Below are positions 17,304 through 26,514 of a DNA stretch of 64,000 bases, piece after piece. The first letter of the stretch is position 1; every line of letters starts with the position of its first letter. Source of the DNA: Rivihabitans pingtungensis (lineage in GTDB: Bacteria > Pseudomonadota > Gammaproteobacteria > Burkholderiales > Aquaspirillaceae); contig NZ_QJKI01000008.1 of the NCBI RefSeq assembly GCF_003201855.1, positions 32,407-96,406 of the forward strand. The letters run 5' to 3'. Under the pieces are notes generated by a model. That model was given only the letters and a program-made list of their open reading frames with translations, did no database searches and was not told the DNA's origin. A program made the translations under genes and the position numbers.

Positions 17304-17720
17304 TCAGAAAGGTTTCACGATCACCAGCAGCACCACCGCCAGCAGAATCAGCACCGGGATTTCATTGAACACGCGAAACCAGGTGTGGCTGCGGGTGTTG
17401 GCGTCGGCGATAAACACCTGCAAAAAGTGCCGGCACATCAGGTGATAGACAATCAAGCCCGCCACCAGCGTCAGCTTGGCGTGCAGCCAGCCGCCACTGA
17501 CGCCATAGCCCAGCCACAGCACCAGGCCCAGCGCCAGGGCAATCAGCCCCAGCGGGGTCATAAAGCGGTACAGCTTGCCGGCCATCAGCTTCAGCCGCGC
17601 CAGTTCGACCATATCGCCGGCCATGGCCAGATTGACAAAAATGCGCGGCAGATAAAACAGCCCGGCAAACCAGGCGATGACAAAAAACAGATGCAAGGCC
17701 TTGATAATCAGGTAATCCAT
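17304..17720 (-). CDS. hemJ: HemJ-type protoporphyrinogen oxidase (CopD-like membrane protein)
   Basis: A 138-residue protein with four membrane helices. The first helix carries His (KALHLFFVIAWFAGLFYLPR) and a later one WLHAKL, the conserved His and Lys positions of HemJ. HemJ oxidises protoporphyrinogen IX in bacteria lacking HemG or HemY. Proximity to hemL fits. Length is typical. Confidence 0.82.
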   Translation of the reverse strand: MDYLIIKALHLFFVIAWFAGLFYLPRIFVNLAMAGDMVELARLKLMAGKLYRFMTPLGLIALALGLVLWLGYGVSGGWLHAKLTLVAGLIVYHLMCRHFLQVFIADANTRSHTWFRVFNEIPVLILLAVVLLVIVKPF

Positions 17721-17741
17721 CAGCCAGCCCTTGTGCAGTGG

Positions 17742-17906
17742 TCAGAACTCGACCATTTCAAAATCGTCCTTGCGCGCGCCGCAGTCCGGGCAGGTCCAGT
17801 TCATCGGGACATCTTCCCAGCGGGTGCCCGGCGCGATGCCGTCTTCGGGACGGCCTTGCGCCTCGTCATAGATAAAGCCGCAAATCAGGCACATCCAGGT
17901 TTTCAT
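17742..17906 (-). CDS. Rubredoxin
   Basis: A 54-residue protein beginning [18 protein letters not shown] with the second iron knuckle [11 protein letters not shown]: two CxxCG motifs that bind one iron. [16 protein letters not shown] is typical. It is an electron carrier in the cytoplasm. It is divergent from thiD, and its start lies 29 bp from the thiD start. Confidence 0.95.
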   Translation of the reverse strand: MKTWMCLICGFIYDEAQGRPEDGIAPGTRWEDVPMNWTCPDCGARKDDFEMVEF

Positions 17907-17934
17907 GTGGTTGCTCCGGGGTGGGACAGGTAAA

Positions 17935-18843
17935 ATGAAATTCTACATTGTTCACCCCGTTCGAGAATCCATCTTGTCCCAAATCGCCGAATTTCCGCCC
18001 ATCGTCATGACCCTGGCTGGCGCTGACCCTTCCGGGGGCGCAGGCATCCAGGCCGACATCCTGACGCTGGCCAGCCTGGGCTGTCACCCCTTGTCCGTGA
18101 TCACCGCCGTCACCGTACAAGACACCCGCAGCGTGGAAAACTTCTGGGTGATGGATGCCGAGCAAGTGTCTGATCAGGCGCGCTTTCTGCTGGAAGACAT
18201 GCCGGTTTCGGTGTTCAAGGTGGGCATGATAGGCAGCGTGGAAAACGCCGCCGTGATTGCTGAAATCGCCGCCGACTACCCGGACGTGCCCTTGATTCTC
18301 GACCCGGTGCTGGCCTCGGGCGGCGGCGACGAGCTGGCGCGCGAAGAGCTGTGCGAAGCCATCCGCGATCTGCTGCTGCCGCTGACCACGCTGGTCACCC
18401 CCAACAGCATCGAAGCCCGCCGGCTGGCGGCCAGCAACCCGGACGAAGAAGACGAGCTCTCGCTGCCGCAGGCGGCGCAGCGGCTCTTGCAGGCCGGTGT
18501 GGAATACGTGCTGATCACCGGCACCCACGACAACACCGTGCAGGTGTGCAACACCCTGTATCACCGCAGCGGCATGACCTCGCGCGAACACTGGCCACGG
18601 CTGCCCGGCAGCTACCACGGCTCGGGCTGTACGCTGGCCTCGGCCATCGCCGGCTCGCTGGCCAATGGCCTGAGCATGCCCGACGCCGTGCGCGAGGCGC
18701 AGGCCTACACCTGGGAAACCCTCAACCGCGCCTTCCGCCCCGGCATGGGCCAGGCCATCCCCGACCGCCTGTTCTGGGCGCGCGGCGACGCCACCGCCGA
18801 AGACGAAGCCCCCGCCGCAGGAGAGCCCGATGGCCTGGCCTGA
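17935..18843 (+). CDS. thiD: Hydroxymethylpyrimidine (phosphate) kinase
   Basis: A 302-residue ribokinase-fold enzyme phosphorylating HMP and HMP-P for thiamin synthesis. It has [18 protein letters not shown] near the start, [10 protein letters not shown] in the middle, and the anion-hole segment [17 protein letters not shown] near the end. The start is uncertain: ATG 17935 has AGG 6 bases upstream; TTG 17973 and ATG 18007 are alternatives, the last leaving almost no N-terminus. An acidic C-terminal extension of about 25 residues follows the kinase core. It overlaps thiE by 14 bases. Confidence 0.92.
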   Translation: MKFYIVHPVRESILSQIAEFPPIVMTLAGADPSGGAGIQADILTLASLGCHPLSVITAVTVQDTRSVENFWVMDAEQVSDQARFLLEDMPVSVFKVGMIGSVENAAVIAEIAADYPDVPLILDPVLASGGGDELAREELCEAIRDLLLPLTTLVTPNSIEARRLAASNPDEEDELSLPQAAQRLLQAGVEYVLITGTHDNTVQVCNTLYHRSGMTSREHWPRLPGSYHGSGCTLASAIAGSLANGLSMPDAVREAQAYTWETLNRAFRPGMGQAIPDRLFWARGDATAEDEAPAAGEPDGLA

Positions 18844-19459
18844 CGCCCTGCCCCGCCGTGGGCTGTATCTGATCACCCCGGACACCACCGACAGCCTGCG
18901 CCTGTTCAGCCAGTGCCTGCGCGTGCTGCCGGCGCGGCCGGCGCTGCTGCAATACCGCAATAAATCCACCGACCCGGCGCTACGCCTGGCGCAGGCGCAA
19001 ACCCTGCGCGCGCTCACCCGCGCCGCCGGCGTCGGGCTGATCATCAACGATGACGTGGCGCTGGCCGCCCAAGTGGGCGCCGACGGCGTGCACCTGGGCC
19101 GCGACGACGGCGACATCGCCGCCGCCCGCGCCCGCCTGGGCGAACACGCCATCCTCGGCGCCTCGTGCTACGACCAACTGCCGCTGGCGCACGCCGCCAT
19201 CGCCGCCGGCGCCGACTACGTGGCCTTTGGCGCCGTCTGCCCCTCCGCCACCAAACCGAATGCCGTGCGCGCCCCGCTCAGCCTGTTTGCCGACAGCGCC
19301 GCGCTGGGCGCGCCGCGCGTGGCGATTGGCGGCATCACCCCGGCCAATGCAGGCGAGATTGTCGCGGCCGGCGCCGATATGCTGGCGGTGATTGGCGGGG
19401 TGTTTGACGCGGAAGACCCGCTGGCGGCGGCGTGCGCGTTGAGTGCGGGGTGGGGATAG
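18830..19459 (+). CDS. thiE: Thiamin-phosphate synthase
   Basis: A 209-residue TIM-barrel enzyme joining HMP-PP and thiazole phosphate. It shows LLQYRNK near residue 43, LIINDDVALAAQVGADGVHLGRDD, GASCYDQ, ADYVAFGAVCPSATKP, VAIGGITPAN and a terminal AVIGGVFDA phosphate-binding loop. It starts inside the end of thiD, so the two are co-translated. No TPP riboswitch precedes this pair, unlike thiC at 33.2 kb. Confidence 0.95.
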   Translation: MAWPDALPRRGLYLITPDTTDSLRLFSQCLRVLPARPALLQYRNKSTDPALRLAQAQTLRALTRAAGVGLIINDDVALAAQVGADGVHLGRDDGDIAAARARLGEHAILGASCYDQLPLAHAAIAAGADYVAFGAVCPSATKPNAVRAPLSLFADSAALGAPRVAIGGITPANAGEIVAAGADMLAVIGGVFDAEDPLAAACALSAGWG

Positions 19460-19475
19460 CCACAGCAGACCTTGG

Positions 19476-19529
19476 CATAAAACTTAGCGGCCGCGCGCCT
19501 GGCCAGGCGCGCGGCCGCTAAGTTTTATG
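19476..19529. terminator. Perfect 54-bp palindrome after thiE
   Basis: Two 27-base arms are exact reverse complements with no spacer, centred between 19502 and 19503. The GC-rich core is flanked by AAAAC and GTTTT, so RNA from either strand would form a long hairpin ending in U. It also contains two NotI-like GCGGCCGC sites. Part of one arm resembles the end of the dispersed repeat next to it. Confidence 0.75.
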
Positions 19530-19533
19530 TAGC

Positions 19534-19641
19534 GTCGCTCACCCACCCCTCCTGGCTTTGTTGTACAACTTTGCCGTACAACGCGTACTGTCCGTGGTCA
19601 CACGCTTAACCAGGGTCACTTCGCTGGGTGTTGAGCGGCGC
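19534..19641 (+). repeat. Dispersed intergenic hairpin repeat, copy A
   Basis: Begins GTCGCTCACCCACCCCTCCTGG and ends CGCTGGGTGTTGAGCGGC, with GCCGTAC and GTACTGTC in the middle. It aligns with copies at 24.5, 30.96 and 45.7 kb. Terminal inverted segments allow one long hairpin. It is the most diverged of the clear copies. Confidence 0.65.
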
Positions 19642-19666
19642 TTGGCCGCACTTTGTAGATCGGTGT

Positions 19667-20344
19667 TTACAGCTCAGACACCGCCACCGGCTTATCGGAA
19701 GTGGATGCCGGCATGATCTTCATATTGCCGGCCTTGGCCAGGCTCACCAAGCCATCAGCGATTTTGACACCATTGGTGACTTGCCCGCTGACCGAATTGA
19801 CGGCTTCTTTCAGATTGACCAATTTGGGCGCCAGCATCGGGTTGCTGCTCACGCCGCTGACCAGATTGGTGCTGCGCTGGGCCAGTTCCTTGTCTTTCAT
19901 CAGGCCAAGCATGAAGTTGAACGCAGAACCCGCCAGGTTTTTGCGCTGTGCAGCGTTCATCTTGTTGATGCTGTTGACGGTTTCCTGATTGTTCAGCGTC
20001 TTTTGCAGCGCGGTGGCCGTGTCGGCATTGATCTGTTCAAGCTTGGCCTTTTTTTCAGACACATCGGTCATCTCATTAGCCGCTTTTATGGCGGCTTCGT
20101 GCTTGGCCTTTTCTTCTTGGCTGGCCAGCGCCAGATAGATCAACCGGGCCGACTGGTTGATCAATTGATCAGCCTGACGAGCGGTCTGGATGAATGCATC
20201 CACATCGTCACCGGACACATTGCTGGTGCTCGCGGTGGTGCCGGTGACGGCTTTAGTCAGGTCACCCAGACCAAACGCATGCGCTTGATGGCCAGCGGCC
20301 ATGGACAGGGCCAGCAGGGTTGCTGCAATTTTTGCTTTTTTCAT
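19667..20344 (-). CDS. Secreted helical protein of unknown function
   Basis: A 225-residue protein starting MKKAKIAATLLALSMAAG, with a signal peptide cleaved probably after AHA (residue about 23). The mature protein is almost entirely helical and rich in Ala, Lys, Asn and Gln. It is the last gene of a four-gene leftward operon of exported proteins, 16 bp after the preceding gene. No enzymatic motif is visible. The frame extends upstream but those codons belong to the overlapping gene end. Confidence 0.7.
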   Translation of the reverse strand: MKKAKIAATLLALSMAAGHQAHAFGLGDLTKAVTGTTASTSNVSGDDVDAFIQTARQADQLINQSARLIYLALASQEEKAKHEAAIKAANEMTDVSEKKAKLEQINADTATALQKTLNNQETVNSINKMNAAQRKNLAGSAFNFMLGLMKDKELAQRSTNLVSGVSSNPMLAPKLVNLKEAVNSVSGQVTNGVKIADGLVSLAKAGNMKIMPASTSDKPVAVSEL

Positions 20345-20360
20345 GATGTGCCTTGGTTTG

Positions 20361-22346
20361 CTACTTGGTTTGAAAAAGATTTTTTGCGGTTTGTTTGAGC
20401 AATTCGCCAACATCCTCATACAACTCTGCCCGTTGCAATTGGCCAAGCTGGGTGCTGTCGATATTTTGCTGATAACCGCTGGTCTTGAAGGTATGTTCAA
20501 GAATCATCTGTTGACTGACCGTGTCACCCTGCTTTTGCCGGAATGCGGTTTTGACTTTGTAACGGGTACTGCACGCATCGCCTTCGCAGGGGCTATCGAC
20601 GGGATCAATCCGGTACAGTGATTCCAGGCATTGATCAAATGCAGCTTCCGGCAGCTTGATATTCGCCTTGAAGCCGCTGGCGCTGCCAACCCGGCGTTCA
20701 ACCAGGCCTTTGAGCGAACGGTTGACCATATTGAAGCCGGTTTGGGCCGCCACCGCGTAGGCCAGCTCATCGTAGCGAGGCACAAACTGGCTGCCGACCT
20801 GGCTTTTTGGATTGGGGCAGTAGGCCAGTCGCATGGCGCCGCCAGCCGGGGTGTTGATCTGATCAATCAGGAGCTTGTCGCCCTTGCTCGGAGCAGGGGG
20901 TGAGCCGGCAATTTCCAGTTGAGCACGCAGTGCAATACGACGGCCTTCACGCGCCTCAACCCGCGCTTCCCAAGTGGGGACCAGCACGTCTTTGCTGATT
21001 TCCCGGTAAATGCGCACGGCTTGTCCGGGTTGCAGCACTTGGGCGGTATCGTTCACCCAGAGCTGGCCATTGTCTGTATCGGTAATTTCCAGCGTGGCGT
21101 GCTTGAACTTGACCTCTTTAGAAAATTTTTCGGCCAATTCAACCAGCGCGTTTTTCAGCGCCACTTCGCGGCGGTCAGCCGCCGCGATGCCGATGCCGTT
21201 GGTGACAACGTCCTGAAGGCTTTCGTCGGCATGGCGGGCGAATAGCACCTGGCCATTTTTTGCCAGCAGTTCGGCAAATGCCCACGATTTGTAGTGACGC
21301 TGTGTTTTGTAAGCGAGGTTGGTCGGTTTTTCGTACTCGACCACATCGGGAACAACCAGCCGGATAAAGTAATCAGGCAGCTCACGTTGCCCGCTGACAG
21401 CCGAGCCGATTTGGGTGTTGGAGTCGATTGCGGCCTGAACCTTGCCATAGTTTGCATTCAGCGGCAGCACGGCAAACTGGGCATCCGCGCCCAACTGATC
21501 GGCAAACAGCTGGCTCATCACGGCATCCGGAATATCCGCATTGCCATCGCTGACCACCACCAGCACACGTGGCTTCTTGACGTCGGACAGCTTCATCATC
21601 GACGTTCTGGCGTAGCGGCCGCCAGAGGAAATCTTGCCGCCAATCGGCGTGGCGACGGCGTAATCCTGGCCCGCATGCTCGATCTTGATCTCGTTGCCCC
21701 CGGCATCCAGCAGGATATCGTCCTTGCCAATCCCGGCCGCATAGCCTTTGTCCAGAATGCCATAGCCTTTCCAGGTTTCCTTGACCGTCGCCTCAACCAC
21801 ATAGGGCTTGAACTGGCTGGCGGCATGGGTCAGCAGTTCATCCAGGGTGCGCTCGAAGCTCTGCTGGGTGTACTGGCTGATCTTGGCGGCAATGGTGTCG
21901 GGCGTGCTGGTAAAGGTGGTGACCCGGGTCTGGTTGAACGATTGCAGCACCTCGCCGGTGAGCGGGTTGCTGAAATACAGGCTGAGCGTTAACGGCAGGT
22001 AGATATCGCGGGTGCCGTCTTTTTTATTGACTTCAAAGCGTGACGCGCGGGTCACCTGCACCGAAACCGCCAGCGTGCGATAGCGGTTTTTGGCATCAAT
22101 CTGCTGGGTCAGGTTGTTAAAGTTTTTGGCAATTGCCTGGCCTGCATAGCCGACGTTCTGCCGGATATTGGCCTTGAGCACCTTGCCGATTTCAGGGCTG
22201 ATCTTGCTGGCGACGCCTTTTTGATTGTCCGCGCCTTCATCAAAAAAAATACCGGGCACCGGGTAAACATGAATGGTTTCCCCGGCGCTGGCCAACATTG
22301 GCGCCAGCGCAAGAAACAAAGCACTGACAAGTAATTTTTTATTCAT
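20361..22346 (-). CDS. Large exported protein, possibly FlgT/CsgG-like envelope component
   Basis: A 661-residue protein with a signal peptide (MNKKLLVSALFLALAPMLASA). Residues 20-170 look like a beta-alpha domain with a repeated PLTLSLYFSNPLTGEVLQ stretch; later segments such as GILDKGYAAGIGKDDILLDAG and VAEIVxR-like VRIYREISK resemble the C-terminal barrel domains of FlgT-type proteins. Four cysteines cluster near the C-terminus. The start overlaps the upstream stop as TGATG. I do not recognise a named family with confidence. Confidence 0.65.
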   Translation of the reverse strand: MNKKLLVSALFLALAPMLASAGETIHVYPVPGIFFDEGADNQKGVASKISPEIGKVLKANIRQNVGYAGQAIAKNFNNLTQQIDAKNRYRTLAVSVQVTRASRFEVNKKDGTRDIYLPLTLSLYFSNPLTGEVLQSFNQTRVTTFTSTPDTIAAKISQYTQQSFERTLDELLTHAASQFKPYVVEATVKETWKGYGILDKGYAAGIGKDDILLDAGGNEIKIEHAGQDYAVATPIGGKISSGGRYARTSMMKLSDVKKPRVLVVVSDGNADIPDAVMSQLFADQLGADAQFAVLPLNANYGKVQAAIDSNTQIGSAVSGQRELPDYFIRLVVPDVVEYEKPTNLAYKTQRHYKSWAFAELLAKNGQVLFARHADESLQDVVTNGIGIAAADRREVALKNALVELAEKFSKEVKFKHATLEITDTDNGQLWVNDTAQVLQPGQAVRIYREISKDVLVPTWEARVEAREGRRIALRAQLEIAGSPPAPSKGDKLLIDQINTPAGGAMRLAYCPNPKSQVGSQFVPRYDELAYAVAAQTGFNMVNRSLKGLVERRVGSASGFKANIKLPEAAFDQCLESLYRIDPVDSPCEGDACSTRYKVKTAFRQKQGDTVSQQMILEHTFKTSGYQQNIDSTQLGQLQRAELYEDVGELLKQTAKNLFQTK

Positions 22347-23929
22347 CACTTGCCTTTGCCGCAGCCGTTCATGCACAGCGTAATGATATTGCCGTCGGTT
22401 CTGGAATCAAGACGGGAAAATTGCTGATCCGACGCCAGCGCCATGGCGATAGCTTGGTCAATCGGGTCGCTGCCCTTATACGCCGCGACAATTTCAACCT
22501 GCCGGTCGTTGGCCTGACGTTGCACCTGATTTTCCAGTGCGGGCACATTTTTCAGCGCCTGGCTGAAGGCAACGCGGGTCATCAGCGAAATATTGCTGCC
22601 AGTCAGACGAACGATATATTCACTACCGTACATCGTGCGGCGTTTGTAATAGTCTTGCACGCGCTTGCCAACCTGGCTGGCCAGGCTTTGCGACAGTTTG
22701 ATCGCCAGTTTGGCGCGGCAATCGTCCGAGGTCTGGCCGACCGCGTTTTCCGACTGGGTGCTCGAGCCGATGTCTTCGCCGGTTTTGGTCGAGAAGTTCT
22801 TGGTGCTGGCCACCCCGGTACAGGCGTGCATGCCAGAGTTACTGTCGATGCCGCGATCGTAGATCACCGAAGTGCCCAGCATGAAGTAATCGGCAGTGGC
22901 TTCTTTTCTGGCAAAGTTGACGTATTTTTCCAGCTCGGCGCTGTTTTCCAGCTTGTCCAGCGTCACCGGCTTGTTGCCAAAATACCGGCTGCGGAACAGT
23001 GTGTTGTCGATTACTTTAATGTCCAGATCAACAAACTGGCCTTTCAGCTCGTTGTACGTGTAGTTCTTTTTGTCCGGGCCGGTATTTTGCGGCTGGTATT
23101 TGACCAGTTTCTTGAAGTAGGTGTTGTCGTGCTCTTCCGCGTTGACCTGATGCGCGTAGGCTGCGCTGCTGGAGGATGCAGCAGCCACGGTGGTGCTGCG
23201 CGCGCCGGCAGCCTGATAAGTGCTGCCACTGGCGGCGGAATAGCGCCCACTGTCACGTGCGGCCACCGCCGCTTTACCGCCCTGCCCGTCGTTTTGAGCA
23301 GCGGCCACCCGGCTGTCGTACCCGGCATTGACCGTGCTGGCAGACGCGCCCTTGACGGCATAGGCGGCCTTGTCGGAAGCCACATACGCCGATTTACTGG
23401 AGCGGGCAGCGGCTTCTTTTTCTTTATACGAGTTGCCCGCTTCGTGCTTGTATTCGATCAGCTCTTCCAGCGGTGCGCGCAGATCGGTCGGCGTGGTGAA
23501 AAATTCATCCATCAGCACAAGAAAAGACTGGCTGCGCACCGTGTTGGTGTTAAGAGCCAGGCCCAAATCGCTGATCACACTGCGCAGTTGCTTGTCATCC
23601 ATGCGCAAGGTGATATTAATGCGATACGTGTCGCCCACCATGTCCGGCATCGGATCGTAGAACACCTGCTCGCCAACTTGGGCAATCAGCTCTTCCAGTT
23701 GTTCTTGCACCTTTGGGTTGTTGCGGGTGCCAGCGCCAACCACTTTATCCAGCGCGGCCAGTACGGCATTGCGTTTTGCCTGCCGCATGGCGGCGCCGCG
23801 AATATCGGCGGCGTTGCTGAACAGGCTTTTCTGGGCAGTGCCCACGCCCCGTGTTTCAATTTCCAATGCATGGGCAAAGGTGCTGGCCAATATCGTGGCA
23901 AGGGCCAGCGCCAGTGTGGTTTTTTTCAT
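22346..23929 (-). CDS. Exported protein with FlgT/LPP20-like N-terminal domain
   Basis: A 527-residue protein with a signal peptide (cleavage near AHA, residue 21). Residues 22-115 (IETRGVGTAQKSL, AKRNAVLAALDKVVG, GDTYRINITLRMD) recall the N-terminal domain shared by FlgT and LPP20-like proteins. Residues about 170-265 are low-complexity Ala/Ser/Tyr-rich, and a C-terminal domain follows with YYKRRTMYGSEYIVRL. It ends in a Cys pair. It is translationally coupled to the next gene. Function is unknown; envelope assembly is inference. Confidence 0.65.
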   Translation of the reverse strand: MKKTTLALALATILASTFAHALEIETRGVGTAQKSLFSNAADIRGAAMRQAKRNAVLAALDKVVGAGTRNNPKVQEQLEELIAQVGEQVFYDPMPDMVGDTYRINITLRMDDKQLRSVISDLGLALNTNTVRSQSFLVLMDEFFTTPTDLRAPLEELIEYKHEAGNSYKEKEAAARSSKSAYVASDKAAYAVKGASASTVNAGYDSRVAAAQNDGQGGKAAVAARDSGRYSAASGSTYQAAGARSTTVAAASSSSAAYAHQVNAEEHDNTYFKKLVKYQPQNTGPDKKNYTYNELKGQFVDLDIKVIDNTLFRSRYFGNKPVTLDKLENSAELEKYVNFARKEATADYFMLGTSVIYDRGIDSNSGMHACTGVASTKNFSTKTGEDIGSSTQSENAVGQTSDDCRAKLAIKLSQSLASQVGKRVQDYYKRRTMYGSEYIVRLTGSNISLMTRVAFSQALKNVPALENQVQRQANDRQVEIVAAYKGSDPIDQAIAMALASDQQFSRLDSRTDGNIITLCMNGCGKGK

Positions 23930-23943
23930 GCTAAATCCAGTAT

Positions 23944-24447
23944 TTAGTCGGGGAGTTTTACGGAAACATCGCCAGCACGCACTTCGGTGACGCCGCCACC
24001 TTGCACGATGGACACGTCACCCACTGCGGCTTGGGTGGTATGGGTGCGCAGGCCGAAGCGATGCAGCAGGGTGCGATATTCTTCGCCGTTGCGAATGTCG
24101 GCGAGGTAGCGGCTCTGCTCGATCAGGCTGACTTCACGCAAGCCGTGGTTGAACGCCTGTTCAAGCGCAGCCAGGGCGGCAAGGCGGTTTTGGTTGGCGG
24201 CCTTGGCTTCGGCCGCCACCACCCAGGCTTCGACCACGCTGGGCGAGGCCGCCGTCAGTTGGTCGGCAAGCTGGTTGGCCTGGCCGAAGTTGTGCTTCAT
24301 CAGCTCATTGCGCACCGCATCGAGGGTAACCTTGCTTTGGCTGGCTTCGGCAACGGGCGCCGGGCTGGCCTGGTTGGCGGTATTGCGAGATTCATTGCAG
24401 CCCGCCAGGCAAATCAGCGAGATCAGCAGTGCTTTGTACCAGTTCAT
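23944..24447 (-). CDS. Small TPR-like lipoprotein
   Basis: A 167-residue protein with a lipobox (LICLAGC, Cys near residue 16), followed by a linker and two or three helical repeats (ANQLADQLTAASPSVVEAW, RLAALAALEQAFNHGL). ATG 24447 gives a normal lipoprotein signal; the longer frame to 24501 does not. It is the first gene of the four-gene exported operon and probably anchors it to the outer membrane. Confidence 0.7.
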   Translation of the reverse strand: MNWYKALLISLICLAGCNESRNTANQASPAPVAEASQSKVTLDAVRNELMKHNFGQANQLADQLTAASPSVVEAWVVAAEAKAANQNRLAALAALEQAFNHGLREVSLIEQSRYLADIRNGEEYRTLLHRFGLRTHTTQAAVGDVSIVQGGGVTEVRAGDVSVKLPD

Positions 24448-24490
24448 GTTTCTTCTACTGCTTATGAGTGGATGCGGATGGTGATTAAGC

Positions 24491-24601
24491 GCGGCCAACA
24501 AAACTTAGCAAAGCGATCCTGGCTAGGCGGACGACCGCAGACAGTACGGCAGCGAGTACCGCAAGGTCGTGTCACAACGCCAGGAGGGTTTTGTGAGCCG
24601 C
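24491..24601 (-). repeat. Dispersed intergenic hairpin repeat, copy B
   Basis: Read on the minus strand it begins GCGGCTCACAAAACCCTCCTGG and ends AAGTTTTGTTGGCCGC, with GACCTTGCGGTAC and GTACTGTCTGCGGTCGT inside. It is in opposite orientation to copies A, C and D. Confidence 0.75.
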
Positions 24602-24935
24602 GCCAAGAGGCACAAGCGTAGCGAGTGCAGGCATAAGCACGTGAGCTTACTTATTTTGCAAAAATCGCATCATCTTGCTCTGATTTGGCATATATTCATA
24701 TACGTAGAAATACGTAAATATATAATTAATAGTCATTCTCTACATCAGCACAGCGGCCCTGGCGCCGAGAGCGCCCTCATCAGTACCGCTCACCTCCAGC
24801 ATGACTTGTCATCCGATGATGGCAAGTGGCATCTTTACCAAGATGTTCAGATTTCACCCTGCACCGCCCAGCGGCGCCTGAGATTTATCCGATTCCGTCA
24901 TAAACCATGCATTTTTTCTTGGCAGAGAAACCTTG
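24602..24935. other. Gene-free segment before the 24.9-kb membrane protein
   Basis: About 330 bp with an AT-rich block (24655-24740) that could hold promoters, then a GC-richer part resembling decayed coding sequence. No gene with a ribosome site and plausible product is seen. Confidence 0.4.
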
Positions 24936-26417
24936 ATGAGCGAAAAAACCCATTCATCTGGCTGGGTGTGGATAAGCACCGAAGATTCTATCCAGCGCGG
25001 GCAGATTTCCCGGCTGGCGCTGCTGGAAATCCCCCTGGCCATGGCCTTTTTTTGGGGGCTGAGCAGCCTGTCCCCCTGGCCCTGGCTCACCCTCATCGGC
25101 CTGATGGCCGCCCCCGTGCTGCTGCTGCGCTCGCCGGAGTCGGTGGAAGCGGGAAAAGAGATGTTGGCGGGGTATATGGAGAATAAGGAAGTATCCACAG
25201 GCCAGGACTGGCTAACCGGGCTCGTAGCCGTGGGACTGGCAGCAGGACTGAGCTACTGGGGAGCACAACATTTCTTGCAGGGGCAAACCGGCTGGGCGGC
25301 GTTCTGGCGCGGAGCGATGCTGGGAGGAGGAGCGGTTACCTTTGTTTTTACTTTAACTTTAATTTTTGTCTATGGCCCTATAACCACATCCACTGCTGTA
25401 CATGAGCGTGCATATGTGGGTACGGTTGCAGGCGTAGTTGTGGGTGTAAGCATAGTTGTAGGTTTGGATATCGTTGCGAGTGTAGCTGTTGGTATGCTTG
25501 TTGTTACATTTATAAATATCAGCCCCACAAAACATTTAAATTATTCTTTGATACTGTTAATGCTGCCCACCATAATGTTCGGCTTCTTCGTTCGCGCTAT
25601 ATTCATCCGTCTTTTGGCAACCCTTCAATATTGGCGCTTGGGCTTAACCGCTTTTCCGAAAAATTGGCGCGAAACCGTTTGCGTTATTGATGCCCGCCAT
25701 CTACCGGAGCTCTTGCCGGGAGCGGGAGAAATTGACAGTCAATTGAGTTTGCAAGGGTTGTTCGGGTACAAGATAGAGGGCGAACTTGACAACAAGATAC
25801 TTAGCTTTCTGACCCTTACAACCCTTGCCCCCCTCATTTACCTCCCCGCCTTGCTCTACCGCTGGAACCTCAAAGCCAGCGCCTGGCTGTGGGGGCCGGT
25901 GGCGCTGCTGCTCAGTCCGGTGCTGTGGGCCAATGATGAAACCATGCGCCATAAAACCGCCTACTGGACCACTCGGGCCGTGCAATCCGTTTTGTGGTCG
26001 GTGTGGGTGGGTTTTGTCGGCTGGCTGCTGGCTGCATATTTGCCTGACGATGTGCGCGCGCTGTTTCCGCACTGGGTGACGGTGGTCTATGGCCATCTGC
26101 CGCTGCCGACTTTGGGGCTGCGCTATGGTCTGCTGGTGCTGCTGGCGCTGTCTCTGCTTGGCTTGCTATTGGCGGCTTACCCGGTGCGGGCGGCGCATGG
26201 CAAGGCTTTGGAAGGAGCCGGGGATTTTCACAAAGGCTATACCGAAGAATTGAAAGCCGAATTACACCGCCTGGCAATCCCGGTGCGCCGCTGGCTGCGG
26301 GTGAATCTGGTGTTGATGACGTTCAATATCTGGGCGTTTGCCTGGCAGTGGGCGGTGCAATATTGGCCGAATCAGTTGCAACACATCACTTGGCCGTGGC
26401 TACGGCCTTGGCTGTAA
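24936..26417 (+). CDS. Multi-helix membrane protein of unknown function
   Basis: A 493-residue protein with about ten predicted membrane segments, in three groups (residues 30-65, 90-215, 290-430, plus one near the end). I recognise no transporter or enzyme motif. The middle third (25340-25820) is much more AT-rich than the ends, so the gene looks mosaic. ATG 24936 is preceded by a weak GAGA site. It lies between two repeat copies and stands alone. Confidence 0.7.
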   Translation: MSEKTHSSGWVWISTEDSIQRGQISRLALLEIPLAMAFFWGLSSLSPWPWLTLIGLMAAPVLLLRSPESVEAGKEMLAGYMENKEVSTGQDWLTGLVAVGLAAGLSYWGAQHFLQGQTGWAAFWRGAMLGGGAVTFVFTLTLIFVYGPITTSTAVHERAYVGTVAGVVVGVSIVVGLDIVASVAVGMLVVTFINISPTKHLNYSLILLMLPTIMFGFFVRAIFIRLLATLQYWRLGLTAFPKNWRETVCVIDARHLPELLPGAGEIDSQLSLQGLFGYKIEGELDNKILSFLTLTTLAPLIYLPALLYRWNLKASAWLWGPVALLLSPVLWANDETMRHKTAYWTTRAVQSVLWSVWVGFVGWLLAAYLPDDVRALFPHWVTVVYGHLPLPTLGLRYGLLVLLALSLLGLLLAAYPVRAAHGKALEGAGDFHKGYTEELKAELHRLAIPVRRWLRVNLVLMTFNIWAFAWQWAVQYWPNQLQHITWPWLRPWL

Positions 26418-26420
26418 ACG

Positions 26421-26510
26421 CCACTCGCCACACTGTCCTGGCGTTGTTGCGCGGCCTTGCCACGCCAGGCGCACCCGCCAGTTCAGCGTGGGCTCGTGCG
26501 CCGCGCGTGA
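26421..26510 (+). repeat. Degenerate copy of the dispersed intergenic repeat (E)
   Basis: Shares TCCTGGCGTTGTTGC, then a CCTTGCC core and CGCCAGGCGC, with copies B and D, but lacks the outer arms. It may be a decayed copy; the resemblance is partial. Confidence 0.35.
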
Positions 26511-26514
26511 TCCC

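Noticed and set aside
17866..19152. A 428-codon minus-strand frame
   Set aside because: Antisense to thiD and thiE, which carry clear family motifs.
22421..23947. A 508-codon plus-strand frame
   Set aside because: Shadow of the exported protein gene on the other strand, which has a signal peptide and coupled neighbours.
24569..25186. A 205-codon plus-strand frame
   Set aside because: Begins inside repeat copy B and runs out of frame through the membrane protein gene.
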